Below are positions 7,833-15,487 of a DNA stretch of 39,094 nucleotides, piece after piece (positions within the stretch are counted from its first letter, which is position 1; every line of letters starts with the position of its first letter). The stretch comes from Sphingobacterium nematocida (GTDB lineage Bacteria; Bacteroidota; Bacteroidia; Sphingobacteriales; Sphingobacteriaceae). The notes under the pieces were generated by a model, which was given only the letters and a program-made list of their open reading frames with translations, was not told where the DNA came from and did no database searches. Both the position numbers and the translations under genes were made by a program. The DNA is taken from the NCBI RefSeq assembly GCF_900168125.1, contig NZ_FUZF01000028.1, positions 1 through 39,094 of the forward strand. The letters are read 5' to 3'.

Positions 7833-7867
7833 ATGACGACAATCGGTTTCTTTCTAGACAGCTTCTC

Positions 7868-8482
7868 TTAATAATCGATATTGATATGGAAATCCGAATA
7901 CTTTTTATAGCTTGATTTTAGCTTCTTGATAAATATTTTTTTCAGCTCGCGATCTGTAATAGAGCTCAATTTGGCTTCTAAGTCATCATTCAACCAACCC
8001 CCCTCTCCTTCGGCACAGTGAAAGTTAATATGAAATAGATAGCCTGAGCCTTTATAAAAAATGATGTAGGATACTTTGATATCATTGTCAAAATTTGCGC
8101 AATAAAAGAATGGGATAAAAACAGCTTTCTCTTTTTTAAGATCGATAATCTCGATGTCTTTTTCATAGAACAACAGCATCTCCATCTGGTAGTCCTCGTC
8201 GTCGAACACGACCTCTAATGCAGTTTGCTTGTTTTTTAAATTGGCGATGATCTTTGTTAGTGTGCCATCAAACGGTGGCTCATCGGGGTTACATAGTCCT
8301 TCAACTTTGACCGTTAACTGATTTAGGCCATGCTTATCCTCCCAATTTTTAAAAACAGTAATAGAATCCCGCGTGCCGGCTTCTGCGACGCTGAAAAAGC
8401 AGCAGAGACTCCATAGCAAGAGCAACAGATAACGCACTATGGAATACTGATCTTGCCCCATTCTCCCCAATTGGTCGCTCAT
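7868..8482 (-). CDS. Uncharacterised exported protein
   Basis: Up to 204 residues. A hydrophobic stretch at about 18-35 (YLLLLLWSLCCFFSVAEAG) resembles a signal peptide with cleavage after AEA; a Met at residue 8 would give a more usual n-region. The mature part is acidic and beta-rich (NKQTALEVVFDDEDYQMEM), with two Cys (CNPDEPP, FHCAEGEGG) that could pair in the periplasm. No family recognised. Last gene of a three-gene leftward cluster (9759 to 7868) of exported proteins, 17 bp after its neighbour. Confidence 0.65.
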   Translation of the reverse strand: MSDQLGRMGQDQYSIVRYLLLLLWSLCCFFSVAEAGTRDSITVFKNWEDKHGLNQLTVKVEGLCNPDEPPFDGTLTKIIANLKNKQTALEVVFDDEDYQMEMLLFYEKDIEIIDLKKEKAVFIPFFYCANFDNDIKVSYIIFYKGSGYLFHINFHCAEGEGGWLNDDLEAKLSSITDRELKKIFIKKLKSSYKKYSDFHINIDY

Positions 8483-8499
8483 ATTTGAAATAGTTAAAT

Positions 8500-9078
8500 T
8501 TAAAACTTGATGAATTGATAGGGGTGGCTTTTTCCTAGGGTAATCGTATGCTCACCTAGCAGGCCATCGTTATAGGTAAATCCGGACATCTGGCTGTAGG
8601 TCTCGTACAGGATCTTGTCGCCTTTCAACTTGTAAACGAACACTCCCTCTATGGTATTTCTATACTTGGTCAGCATCTCCTCATGTACCTGCTCTTTGGA
8701 TCTATTGGCAAAATAACGGACCTCATACGTACCATCAGCGTAGAACTGAAAGGCATCCAAGGTCTTGATGATCAAAACCGTATCTGAACTTATATGCAGG
8801 TCTTTAATATCAAACCCAACAGGTGAAAGTCCGTACTTTTTCATTTCCTGATAGCGCTTCAAGGTTAATTTCTGCTTTCTTTCGGACTCGATACTGAGGT
8901 AATAGCCATCCAATCGGAGGCTAGAATTTTCGGGTAATTTGAAATTCGGCTGGTAGTATTTGAATTTTTCCTTAGGCTTGGTCTTCGGGCTCAATGCGGT
9001 AAGCAGTAGCGGCGCATGACAGCCCGTGAACATACCTAAAACTAGGATTAGTAGAATATTTTTTAGGCTCATGATCAT
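8500..9078 (-). CDS. Uncharacterised lipoprotein
   Basis: A 192-residue predicted lipoprotein: MIMSLKNILLILVLGMFTGC ends in a lipobox (FTGC, Cys 20), and a Met at 3 is an alternative start. The body is rich in Lys, Tyr and beta-forming residues, with a recurring theme of aromatic-plus-charge strands (FQFYADGTYEVRYFANRS, GVFVYKLKGDKILYETY), like many small Bacteroidota lipoproteins. No named domain recognised. Middle gene of the exported-protein cluster, 63 bp after the first and 17 bp before the last. Confidence 0.65.
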   Translation of the reverse strand: MIMSLKNILLILVLGMFTGCHAPLLLTALSPKTKPKEKFKYYQPNFKLPENSSLRLDGYYLSIESERKQKLTLKRYQEMKKYGLSPVGFDIKDLHISSDTVLIIKTLDAFQFYADGTYEVRYFANRSKEQVHEEMLTKYRNTIEGVFVYKLKGDKILYETYSQMSGFTYNDGLLGEHTITLGKSHPYQFIKF

Positions 9079-9141
9079 TTATCCTAATTTTGGTCTATTC
9101 GTTCTCGTAAATATAATAATTTCAAGATCGTTAGCCGAAGA

Positions 9142-9759
9142 TTACTTTACAGCTTTAAATTTACCAGTCTCCAACACCGTGAATATGGATTCTTCGTGGG
9201 TAGGTACTTCGTTCATATAATTCCAACTCTGAATGCTGATCCGGTCCTTCTCGAGTGTCCCGATTTTACTAAATGCAGATTCGGCTATCTCATCATAGGC
9301 AATATCTAGCTGATCGATGATATTCCCGTTTTTATCTAGGGTGACTAAAGTGCTGAAGAGCTCGTGCTCGCCATCTCTATAGGTAATAACGATGGCACTG
9401 AAATTCTCGGAGAGAGGCACTTTGTATCTTAACCTAAAATTTTCGGCAGTAATGTTTGAAGTTTTAAATTTTATCTTTTTAATGAAAATATCGTCTGCTA
9501 TTCCTTCTGCCTGATAATTATCAAAATTCGTCGAATCGGTGATTACAAAGTTTCTAATTGGAAGCTTTTTTAAGACATCTTCCTCCTGGCCAGCGTTGCT
9601 TTGGTCTACAGTCTGCTCCTGAATTCCTTTCGCAGTATCGTTTTTGGTTAATTCCGTATGGGTTTCTTCTGTCGTTGCCGTCTGTTGCTTTCCGCCATTG
9701 TTGCAGGATAGGAGGGCTAAGCATCCGGTTATCGTCAATACTATTAATACTTTTTGCAT
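9142..9759 (-). CDS. Uncharacterised lipoprotein with Thr/Glu-rich linker
   Basis: A 205-residue predicted lipoprotein. The signal peptide ends in LLSC (Cys 19), followed by a low-complexity Thr/Glu/Gln linker (about 24-60) that would hold the globular part away from the membrane. The globular part (about 70-205) is strand-rich (FSAIVITYRDGEHELFSTLV, then DKNGNIIDQLDIAYDE) and resembles small Bacteroidota proteins of unknown function. First gene of the exported-protein cluster; its upstream region faces the ArsR gene across about 180 bp. Confidence 0.65.
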   Translation of the reverse strand: MQKVLIVLTITGCLALLSCNNGGKQQTATTEETHTELTKNDTAKGIQEQTVDQSNAGQEEDVLKKLPIRNFVITDSTNFDNYQAEGIADDIFIKKIKFKTSNITAENFRLRYKVPLSENFSAIVITYRDGEHELFSTLVTLDKNGNIIDQLDIAYDEIAESAFSKIGTLEKDRISIQSWNYMNEVPTHEESIFTVLETGKFKAVK

Positions 9760-9888
9760 ATGTTCGTTTTTATTCGTTCCTGCCCCGGTTTATCGGAAGT
9801 AACTTCTGATCATCTTTGTAGCAATTCCTGTACCAAGGCTCCAATCCTTATCCCCCATCTTGTCCTAAGACAAGTAATTTCTTAAATA

Positions 9889-9919
9889 TTGCGAAACCAA
9901 ACAGTTGCACTTATCTTTA
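9889..9919 (+). promoter_or_regulatory. Promoter of the ArsR/SRPBCC/DUF6157 operon
   Basis: TTG at 9889-9891 and TATCTTTA at 9912-9919 (7 of 8 to TAnnTTTG) are 20 nt apart. Predicted start close to 9926, giving a leader of about 12 nt before the ATG at 9938. Confidence 0.45.
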
Positions 9920-9937
9920 TATAGACAGCGCAACATT

Positions 9938-10255
9938 ATGGAAGCACGACGCGATATATTTCAGGCAATTGCGGATCCTACACGACGGGGAATACTGGCA
10001 TTGATTGCACTACAGGCAATGACACCCAACGCCATTGCCGAACATTTTGACACCTCCCGACAAGCCGTATCCAAACACCTCCGTATACTCTCCGCATGTG
10101 AACTGATTAAACAGGAACACAAAGGCCGGGAAATCTATTACCAAATTGAAATGGAAAGGATGAAAGAGATTGACAACTGGCTGGAACAATTCCGAAATAT
10201 CTGGGAAACAAAGTTCAACCAGTTGGACAATCTATTGAAAACAATTAAAAAATAA
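9938..10255 (+). CDS. ArsR-family winged-helix regulator
   Basis: A 105-residue repressor-type protein: EARRDIFQAIADPTRRGIL opens the fold, IAEHFDTSRQAVSKHLRIL (about 37-55) is the recognition helix-turn-helix, and GREIYYQIE is the wing. It lacks the CxC metal site of true ArsR/SmtB sensors, so it belongs to the non-metal group often paired with SRPBCC proteins. I take the ATG at 9938; an in-frame TTG at 9905 lies inside the putative promoter. It is followed 4 bp later by an SRPBCC gene, the common ArsR-AHSA1 pairing in which the regulator probably controls the operon. Confidence 0.88.
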   Translation: MEARRDIFQAIADPTRRGILALIALQAMTPNAIAEHFDTSRQAVSKHLRILSACELIKQEHKGREIYYQIEMERMKEIDNWLEQFRNIWETKFNQLDNLLKTIKK

Positions 10256-10259
10256 AGAC

Positions 10260-10763
10260 ATGGACAGCAACTTATTATTTGACTACACGGTCAATAAAGA
10301 CGAAAAAACGATCCGCATGGTACGTGAATTTGCAGCAAGTCTCGAGCTGGTGTGGGACGCATGGACAAAAGCAGAACTACTGGATCAATGGTGGGGACCG
10401 GAGCCTTGGCGGGCGGAAACGAAAGTAATGGATTTTCAGGTCGGCGGTTATTGGCTCTACGCCATGGTAAGCCCTGAAGGCGAAAAACATTGGAGCAAAG
10501 CGGATTTCATCTCGATCGTAAATAAAAAATCATTTACAATGAAAGGTGGATTTTCGGATGAAAATGGTGTACTAAATCTAGATTTTCCACAAAATGAATG
10601 GGAAAACACCTTCGTCGCAAAAGAAGATCGGGTAAGGGTAGAGATCCTACTGACTTACGACTCGGTAGAAGACCTCGAAGCAGAAATCGAAATGGGCTTT
10701 ATTGAAGGTATGACCGTAGACTTCCAGCAGCTGGATGCATTATTGCCGAGATTAAACAGTTAA
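10260..10763 (+). CDS. SRPBCC (AHSA1-type) protein paired with ArsR
   Basis: A 167-residue helix-grip protein. It shows IRMVREFAASLELVWDAWTK (about 18-37), the diagnostic WWGPEPWRAETKVMDFQVGG segment (about 46-65) with the conserved WGP, and a C-terminal helix (FIEGMTVDFQQLDALLPRL). The WWGP form is the usual partner of small ArsR regulators. Ligand unknown; it may sense or carry a hydrophobic compound that matters to the regulator (inference). Second gene of the ArsR operon, 4 bp after the regulator and 12 bp before the DUF6157 gene. Confidence 0.87.
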   Translation: MDSNLLFDYTVNKDEKTIRMVREFAASLELVWDAWTKAELLDQWWGPEPWRAETKVMDFQVGGYWLYAMVSPEGEKHWSKADFISIVNKKSFTMKGGFSDENGVLNLDFPQNEWENTFVAKEDRVRVEILLTYDSVEDLEAEIEMGFIEGMTVDFQQLDALLPRLNS

Positions 10764-10775
10764 TAGACGTTAACC

Positions 10776-11186
10776 ATGAAGATACATTCGACGAATTACT
10801 TTGACACATTTATTGAGGTAGCAGAAGATACAAAAGTAGACAAAGGTTATAGACCGCCTACCAAAGACAAGAAGACGGTAGCTGACATGCAATACGAACT
10901 CATTGTTCAAAACCCTTACAAATTCACGTCAGACGATCTGCTTTTTAAAGTATTTGCCGAACGAAATGATGTAACACAAGAAGAATATGAACAGGCAAGA
11001 GCACAACTTTTTTCAAAAGGACAGGCCTGCTTGCGCGCTTCACCGCTGACAAAGACTTATGGTTTTGGTATTCATCACGACGATCATGGAAAAATCGCGC
11101 TCTACGGAATGGAAACCGAAGAATATCAAAAATTCTTGGCCGATGCCAAAATCAAAAAAGTGAAAGCTATGAAATCAAGCCGGTAA
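10776..11186 (+). CDS. DUF6157 family protein
   Basis: A 136-residue soluble protein. STNYFDTFIEVAEDTKVDKG, VADMQYELIVQNPYKFTSDD and LFSKGQACLRASPLTKTYGF are the conserved blocks I associate with DUF6157. The block ending FGIHHDDHGKIALYGMETEEY has a His-His-Asp-Asp run. No function is known for the family. It closes the ArsR operon, 12 bp after the SRPBCC gene, which hints that it acts in the same response. Family name is from memory, so the label is less certain than the gene. Confidence 0.75.
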   Translation: MKIHSTNYFDTFIEVAEDTKVDKGYRPPTKDKKTVADMQYELIVQNPYKFTSDDLLFKVFAERNDVTQEEYEQARAQLFSKGQACLRASPLTKTYGFGIHHDDHGKIALYGMETEEYQKFLADAKIKKVKAMKSSR

Positions 11187-11251
11187 GAAAACTTGAGCGC
11201 TTCTTTTTTGGAACATACTTTGCTAAATAAATAGCGTATAGAACCTTGTTC

Positions 11252-11785
11252 ATGAAAAGAAAACCGCTGCCCCTACTGCAAAAGACATTGCTCAGTCTGC
11301 TTATACTAATTCTGGGCGTCATGTTTGCAGACCTATTGCTACGCTTGTTTTTTGATATCAGTCTAGAGATTGGGCTGTTGATTCTTCCTTTTGTGGGAAT
11401 AGGGCTCATTAGTCTGTTTGTCTTTTCTCGGAAAAAGAAGCTTTTTATCGGGGTACTTTTAGCGATCCTCAGTGGGTTGGTGTTGATTTATTCCAACCTG
11501 ACAAAAGATGGTTTTTCTGGTGGTTCCTTAATAAATAACAGCGAATATGCCATTCGAGTCACACCCCACAGTTATTGGATAGTCAAGCATTATAATATTG
11601 CAGAAAAGGTAATAGCAAAGAAAAAATCTGATGTATTTTTTGATCCGAACTCGAAAACGGGATATGACCGGGGATATACTATACAGATACGCGGGGAAAC
11701 ACCTGATAGCCTCTATATTGAAATAAATTCCAGCCTGCAACAGCTGGACAGTTTAAAAAAGAGCGGTCTTTGGGAAAAGAACTGA
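11252..11785 (+). CDS. Small membrane protein of unknown function
   Basis: A 177-residue protein from the ATG at 11252; a TTG two codons earlier is less likely. Three predicted membrane helices sit near 8-36, 39-62 and 65-86, followed by a soluble C-terminal half of about 90 residues (YAIRVTPHSYWIVKHYNIAE, then YDRGYTIQIRGETPDSLYIE) that probably lies outside the membrane. No family recognised. It follows the DUF6157 gene by 65 bp with no visible terminator, so read-through from the ArsR operon is possible. Confidence 0.62.
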   Translation: MKRKPLPLLQKTLLSLLILILGVMFADLLLRLFFDISLEIGLLILPFVGIGLISLFVFSRKKKLFIGVLLAILSGLVLIYSNLTKDGFSGGSLINNSEYAIRVTPHSYWIVKHYNIAEKVIAKKKSDVFFDPNSKTGYDRGYTIQIRGETPDSLYIEINSSLQQLDSLKKSGLWEKN

Positions 11786-11842
11786 AAAATGAACCAGATT
11801 CACCGAAACAATATTTAATTAGTCACCAATAAAAAGATCCCT

Positions 11843-12469
11843 ATGAATTATTTTTTAGAGAAGCTTCCTTACATGTCTTACAATTTGCTGCTTCTACTAA
11901 CGGTTCTGGTCGGCTATGCGAGCTGTAACACCAACGAACAGCAGCTTAAAAAAGATACAATCATTTACAAAATTTACAATAAAACAGGTTCGCTGGATAC
12001 GGATACGCTGTGGGTTTCGCAAAATGATTCGGTAACATTCAAAGCGGAAGAGGGTATGCAGCGCAACCCGGGGCAGAAAGCAAAATGGGTAACCCGTTAT
12101 GAATTGAGAAACCCCATGGATGGGGCTTATTATTTCATCTATAACGATAAGCATCAGCTGATATTGGAAGGAAAATATACGGCATCATATGTCTATGAAG
12201 GGATGACTATAGAGAACGGCAATTTTTATAATTCAAAAAGTTACTATTATAAAGACAACGGAAGGTTGAATTCTATACATTATCAGGTAGACGGTAGAAA
12301 TTTTAAAACAGAACTCTTCAATAGAAAAAAGGAGTTGACAGAGGTTATTTACTTCAACAAAAAATCGGGCGATAAGGAGAAAGAAGAAATTTATAAAAAT
12401 GGAAAATTGAAAGAAACCCGCATCTACACTGGATTTGAGAGGTATCATACGGTAAAACAAAGTGAATAA
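11843..12469 (+). CDS. Lipoprotein with YwqK/MORN-like repeats
   Basis: Up to 208 residues; a Met at residue 11 (11873) gives a better lipoprotein signal, MSYNLLLLLTVLVGYASC, ending in a lipobox. The second half has strand-turn-strand units built on Tyr, Asn and Gly (YYYKDNGRLNSIHYQVDGR, then FNRKKELTEVIYFNKKSG, then EIYKNGKLKETRIY), resembling the YwqK/MORN-type repeats of Bacteroidota surface proteins, some annotated as antitoxin-like without proof. No partner toxin is seen beside it. It is followed 27 bp later by a small soluble gene. Confidence 0.62.
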   Translation: MNYFLEKLPYMSYNLLLLLTVLVGYASCNTNEQQLKKDTIIYKIYNKTGSLDTDTLWVSQNDSVTFKAEEGMQRNPGQKAKWVTRYELRNPMDGAYYFIYNDKHQLILEGKYTASYVYEGMTIENGNFYNSKSYYYKDNGRLNSIHYQVDGRNFKTELFNRKKELTEVIYFNKKSGDKEKEEIYKNGKLKETRIYTGFERYHTVKQSE

Positions 12470-12496
12470 TATAGAACTAAAATTTTGACAAACCCA

Positions 12497-12802
12497 ATGG
12501 AAAATATGACAATTATATCGCTAGACGATATTAGCGCGGACTACCTGCGGCTTAACATTGAATCGGACAATAAACCAAGTGGCGCTATTGATTTCATTTC
12601 GGAAAAAATAAATTTCAATATTATTGGCCCATCTTTCTTTAAAGGGATGGTGCCCATAAGGAATATCGATCTGGAATTCAAGGATGGAAAATTAATTTTT
12701 ATATTCGACAGTAAAAAGAAACTATCATTCGATTGTAGTTTGGAAGGATTCGAAAAAGTAAGCACACATATCAAGGCTTATGGTAATCCCAGTAATAAAT
12801 AG
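12497..12802 (+). CDS. Small hypothetical soluble protein
   Basis: About 101 residues from the ATG at 12497; a TTG four codons earlier is a weaker start. It has alternating hydrophobic strands (INFNIIGPSFFKGMVPIRNI, then DLEFKDGKLIFIFDSKKKLS) and no signal peptide. I do not recognise it. Its position after the repeat lipoprotein is compatible with an effector/partner or immunity pair, but nothing in the sequence shows that. It ends tail to tail with the HEAT-repeat gene, 28 bp apart. Confidence 0.5.
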   Translation: MENMTIISLDDISADYLRLNIESDNKPSGAIDFISEKINFNIIGPSFFKGMVPIRNIDLEFKDGKLIFIFDSKKKLSFDCSLEGFEKVSTHIKAYGNPSNK

Positions 12803-12830
12803 GGTAACTTTATATATGGTGGAACAAAAG

Positions 12831-13349
12831 TTAAATTTTCAGTTTTTTGAAGGCTGCTAGATACTTATTCCTAACCCCATTATCTTCTTCCTGTTCACAA
12901 AGCTCCTTAACCTTGGGGACCAACAGTTTATTATGATCGGTCGCCAGCTTGAGGATCTCGGCCAGGGCATAAGCACAGGCCCAGCGTACAACAGTACCAC
13001 CTCCAGGTATATTTAAAAGCAGCGCATCGATAGCCGCGCCTACCTGTTCTGGGTAGTATTGGATAATGTTCCCGATTACTTTAGCACTCTCCCACTTTAC
13101 TCTAGGCTCATCGTCAGCTAGCGTCTCTATAACATATGCCATAAGATAATCATCCGATATGCTGGGGTCCTTTTTTGTAGCATATTCTATCGCTTCGATG
13201 CAGGTTGCTTTGTCTATAGCCTTTTGCCGCTCGGCGTATCCCATTAATTCTTCTAGGGTCAATTCGCGCTGCACCAGCCAATCGCCAATCATAGCTACCT
13301 TGCCTTTGGCTTTAATGGACTTGTCCCAAAAAACTTCTTCTATAGTCAT
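12831..13349 (-). CDS. HEAT-repeat protein
   Basis: A 172-residue all-helical protein. The repeats include DDEPRVKWESAKVIGNIIQY (about 77-96), GGGTVVRWACAYALAEILKL and NGVRNKYLAAFKKL, each with the HEAT/armadillo pattern of paired helices and a conserved Arg/Trp/Ala core. Such proteins bind partner proteins or, in DNA-glycosylase relatives, DNA; no catalytic residue is visible here. It lies 27 bp behind the DUF2200 gene on the same strand, so the two form a probable operon. A weak hairpin after it is not a convincing terminator. Confidence 0.75.
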   Translation of the reverse strand: MTIEEVFWDKSIKAKGKVAMIGDWLVQRELTLEELMGYAERQKAIDKATCIEAIEYATKKDPSISDDYLMAYVIETLADDEPRVKWESAKVIGNIIQYYPEQVGAAIDALLLNIPGGGTVVRWACAYALAEILKLATDHNKLLVPKVKELCEQEEDNGVRNKYLAAFKKLKI

Positions 13350-13376
13350 CTAAACGATTACAAAGTATCGAAAAAT

Positions 13377-13739
13377 TTAACTCCGCAAAATCTTTTCCAT
13401 CTTCTTGCCCTTGGCCAGTTCATCAACCAATTTATCCAGGTATCTGGCTTTCTGTGTCAACGGATTCTCGATCTCTTCTACCCGATATCCGCAAATAACA
13501 CCTGTAATAAGCCCCGCATTCGGATTGATGGTCGCTCTGTTAAAAAACTCCTCAAACGTAACTCTGTCAGCTATTAATTGTTGCAGATCATGTTCGCTAA
13601 ATCCGGTCAACCAAGTGATGACCTGATGCAAATCGGACTCAGTTCGACCTTTCTTCTCTACTTTTGCTACATAATGGGGATAAACCGATGCAAATATCAT
13701 CTTTGCGATACGTTCGTTGTGAGCTTCAGAAGTGTTCAT
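13377..13739 (-). CDS. DUF2200 family protein
   Basis: A 120-residue soluble protein matching DUF2200 from end to end: RIAKMIFASVYPHYVAKVEK, KGRTESDLHQVITWLTGFS, TFEEFFNRATINPNAGLITG and the central GVICGYRVEEIENPL with the closing YLDKLVDELAKGKKMEKIL. Length is typical. Function is unknown; relatives are widespread in environmental bacteria. Its start faces the terminator of the PUL arm, so it is transcribed independently. Confidence 0.85.
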   Translation of the reverse strand: MNTSEAHNERIAKMIFASVYPHYVAKVEKKGRTESDLHQVITWLTGFSEHDLQQLIADRVTFEEFFNRATINPNAGLITGVICGYRVEEIENPLTQKARYLDKLVDELAKGKKMEKILRS

Positions 13740-13871
13740 GCCATTCCTATTTGTATAGGTTTAAAATTAAAAAAATAAGACAGAAGGAGCAAAAAAACTT
13801 TCTTGATAGCCTTTGCGAGAGGTCAGTTCTTTTAACGAACACGGAGGAGACCTGGCAATAGACACTTTCAG

Positions 13872-13908
13872 AAAAAAAGTGCACAGCTAATAACGAAGCT
13901 GTGCACTT
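13872..13908 (-). terminator. Rho-independent terminator after nagB
   Basis: A perfect 12-bp stem (AAGTGCACAGCT at 13877-13888 with AGCTGTGCACTT at 13897-13908) and an 8-nt loop are followed on the minus strand by a run of seven T (13878-13872). It starts 26 bp past the nagB stop and closes the SusC-to-NagB transcription unit. Confidence 0.85.
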
Positions 13909-13934
13909 GCATTTAAAATTCAACAGGCCCCAAC

Positions 13935-14681
13935 TTAAACTTCTGGGCAAGCAGCTTGATCAAAGAAGAACCAACAATCTTTGTGTTTGCGAAGTATGGT
14001 CGATGGCCAAGCGGTGCTTATCGCTGAACTTAAGGTATGCATAACTGCTTCCCTTTTATGCGCTCCCACTACCACACAAAACAAACTATTTGCATTCATG
14101 ATAGTAGGAATAGTTAGTGTTAGGGCATGGGTAGGGACACTATTGATCGTGTCAAAGCATTTATCGACGACTTGCTGCATACGGCACACTTCGTCCAACT
14201 CTACTTTCTTGATTAGGTAACTATCGTCAAAATCTGCCACAGGAGGATCGTTGAAGGCAATGTGACCATTTTGTCCAATACCGAGACAAACCAAATCAAT
14301 AGGTTTCTCGTGGATCAATTTCGATATCCGTAACAACTCATCATCGACTATAGCGCTCGGATCGATAAAGAATTTAGCTTTAGGCGTGATTTTACTAAAC
14401 AATCTATTTTCCAAATATTTCGAAAAAAGCTGATCTGCATCTCGATTTAAACCAATATATTCGTCCATATTAAAAGCTACGATCTTAGACCAGTCTATCT
14501 GTTCAGATTTTGCCAGATAGCTAAGCATATGATCCTGTGAAGGTGCAGCAGCAAAAATAACCCTGATCTCTTCTTGTTTCGATTGCAATTCGACCAATTT
14601 AGCTTCAACAGCTCTACCAGCCTTCTCTCCAGCCTCTTGGGCTGTTACGGACACGTCAACATTTAATTCTTCTAAAAGCAT
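13935..14681 (-). CDS. nagB: Glucosamine-6-phosphate deaminase (NagB-type)
   Basis: A 248-residue cytoplasmic isomerase/deaminase converting glucosamine-6-phosphate to fructose-6-phosphate plus ammonia. NMDEYIGL (71-78) carries the proton-transfer Asp (D73, like D72 of E. coli) and GIGQNGHIAFNDP (134-146) the His of the ring-opening triad (H140, like H143). The other two triad positions differ: Asp141 is Asn138 and Glu148 is Asp145, as in a shorter Bacteroidota subgroup sometimes labelled 6-phosphogluconolactonase-like. I use the ATG at 14681; an upstream GTG would add eleven unlikely residues. Last gene of PUL arm one, 58 bp after the GH16-like gene; it completes the pathway started by NagA in arm two. 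Its place in a GlcNAc locus supports the deaminase reading. Confidence 0.82.
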   Translation of the reverse strand: MLLEELNVDVSVTAQEAGEKAGRAVEAKLVELQSKQEEIRVIFAAAPSQDHMLSYLAKSEQIDWSKIVAFNMDEYIGLNRDADQLFSKYLENRLFSKITPKAKFFIDPSAIVDDELLRISKLIHEKPIDLVCLGIGQNGHIAFNDPPVADFDDSYLIKKVELDEVCRMQQVVDKCFDTINSVPTHALTLTIPTIMNANSLFCVVVGAHKREAVMHTLSSAISTAWPSTILRKHKDCWFFFDQAACPEV

Positions 14682-14739
14682 ATAATAACTAATTAATAAA
14701 AGGAAACTGTGCACACATTAAACCACATTAACACGACGG

Positions 14740-15486
14740 CTATTGGGCAATGAAACGAACACTATCAATAACAATCTCCTGATCCTTTAAATCAGATGGC
14801 ATCTGCCCCTTAAAAAGCCAAAGATTCATTTTCAATTTTTCATTTTTCTGTTTCGGTACATCTTTGCCATTATACGTCCACTCTTGAATATTTCGCAATA
14901 CCCCCTCGGCATCTTTGTAATCACTACTGAAAAGGATACGATCAGACTGCCAATCGAAAGAATGCACCGTCTGCCCTAGCCCTGCCGGAATATCAAATCG
15001 TTTTTTATTGCCGGATATATCAGAAGGTTGAGATGCAAATTGAGCATTCTGATTAGTTGGGATCGACCATTTTGAAAACTCGATATCAATTTCTTCCGTA
15101 TCATTGAGATAAGTGAAAAGTCCGGCAACAACATGTTGGTCAAGAGTTGTCACATCAGAATTGATATAAAACACATACTTTCCATGGCCCATAGACTTCT
15201 TGGAAGTGATCCCTGAACAATACCAATATCCACCATCTTGCCTGATCTTCAGATGAAGCTTTCCATTGGCATCTACCCACACATTTTTATCAGAATCCGA
15301 AAATAGATTAGGCCCTGGTCCTTCTTTCTTGTCTTTTGTCTTACGGACTATCCAATCCATTTCTGAAAATCGAATAATACGGTCTGTCGCGACCACTGGC
15401 GGCTCTACATCGGGCGAAGAACTACTACAATTGATAAAAAACACCAATACCATTAACGCATAGAACCAACGATTGCTATTCATCAT
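14740..15486 (-). CDS. GH16-like concanavalin-fold lipoprotein
   Basis: A 248-residue protein with a signal ending in a lipobox (FINC, Cys 20), likely on the cell surface. The body is a beta-sandwich of the GH16/laminarinase type. EEIDIEF (131-137) keeps the GH16 catalytic pattern ExDxE (E132, D134, E136) as in lichenases, and WYCSGITSKKSMGHGKYVFY (about 88-107) is the conserved strand before it. It belongs to a subgroup with GPGPNLFSDSDKNVWVD; its substrate is unknown to me. GH16 enzymes cut beta-1,3/1,4 glucans, galactans or poly-N-acetyllactosamine. The GlcNAc genes here favour a HexNAc-containing glycan (inference). It starts 1 bp after the FAS1 protein ends, so the two are probably co-translated. 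Confidence 0.75.
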   Translation of the reverse strand: MMNSNRWFYALMVLVFFINCSSSSPDVEPPVVATDRIIRFSEMDWIVRKTKDKKEGPGPNLFSDSDKNVWVDANGKLHLKIRQDGGYWYCSGITSKKSMGHGKYVFYINSDVTTLDQHVVAGLFTYLNDTEEIDIEFSKWSIPTNQNAQFASQPSDISGNKKRFDIPAGLGQTVHSFDWQSDRILFSSDYKDAEGVLRNIQEWTYNGKDVPKQKNEKLKMNLWLFKGQMPSDLKDQEIVIDSVRFIAQ

Positions 15487-15487
15487 A

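Noticed and set aside
12805..12833. Hairpin TAACTTT/AAAGTTA between convergent genes as a terminator
   Set aside because: Seven AT-rich pairs with a 15-nt loop and no clear T tract; it overlaps the stop codon of the HEAT-repeat gene. Too weak to call.
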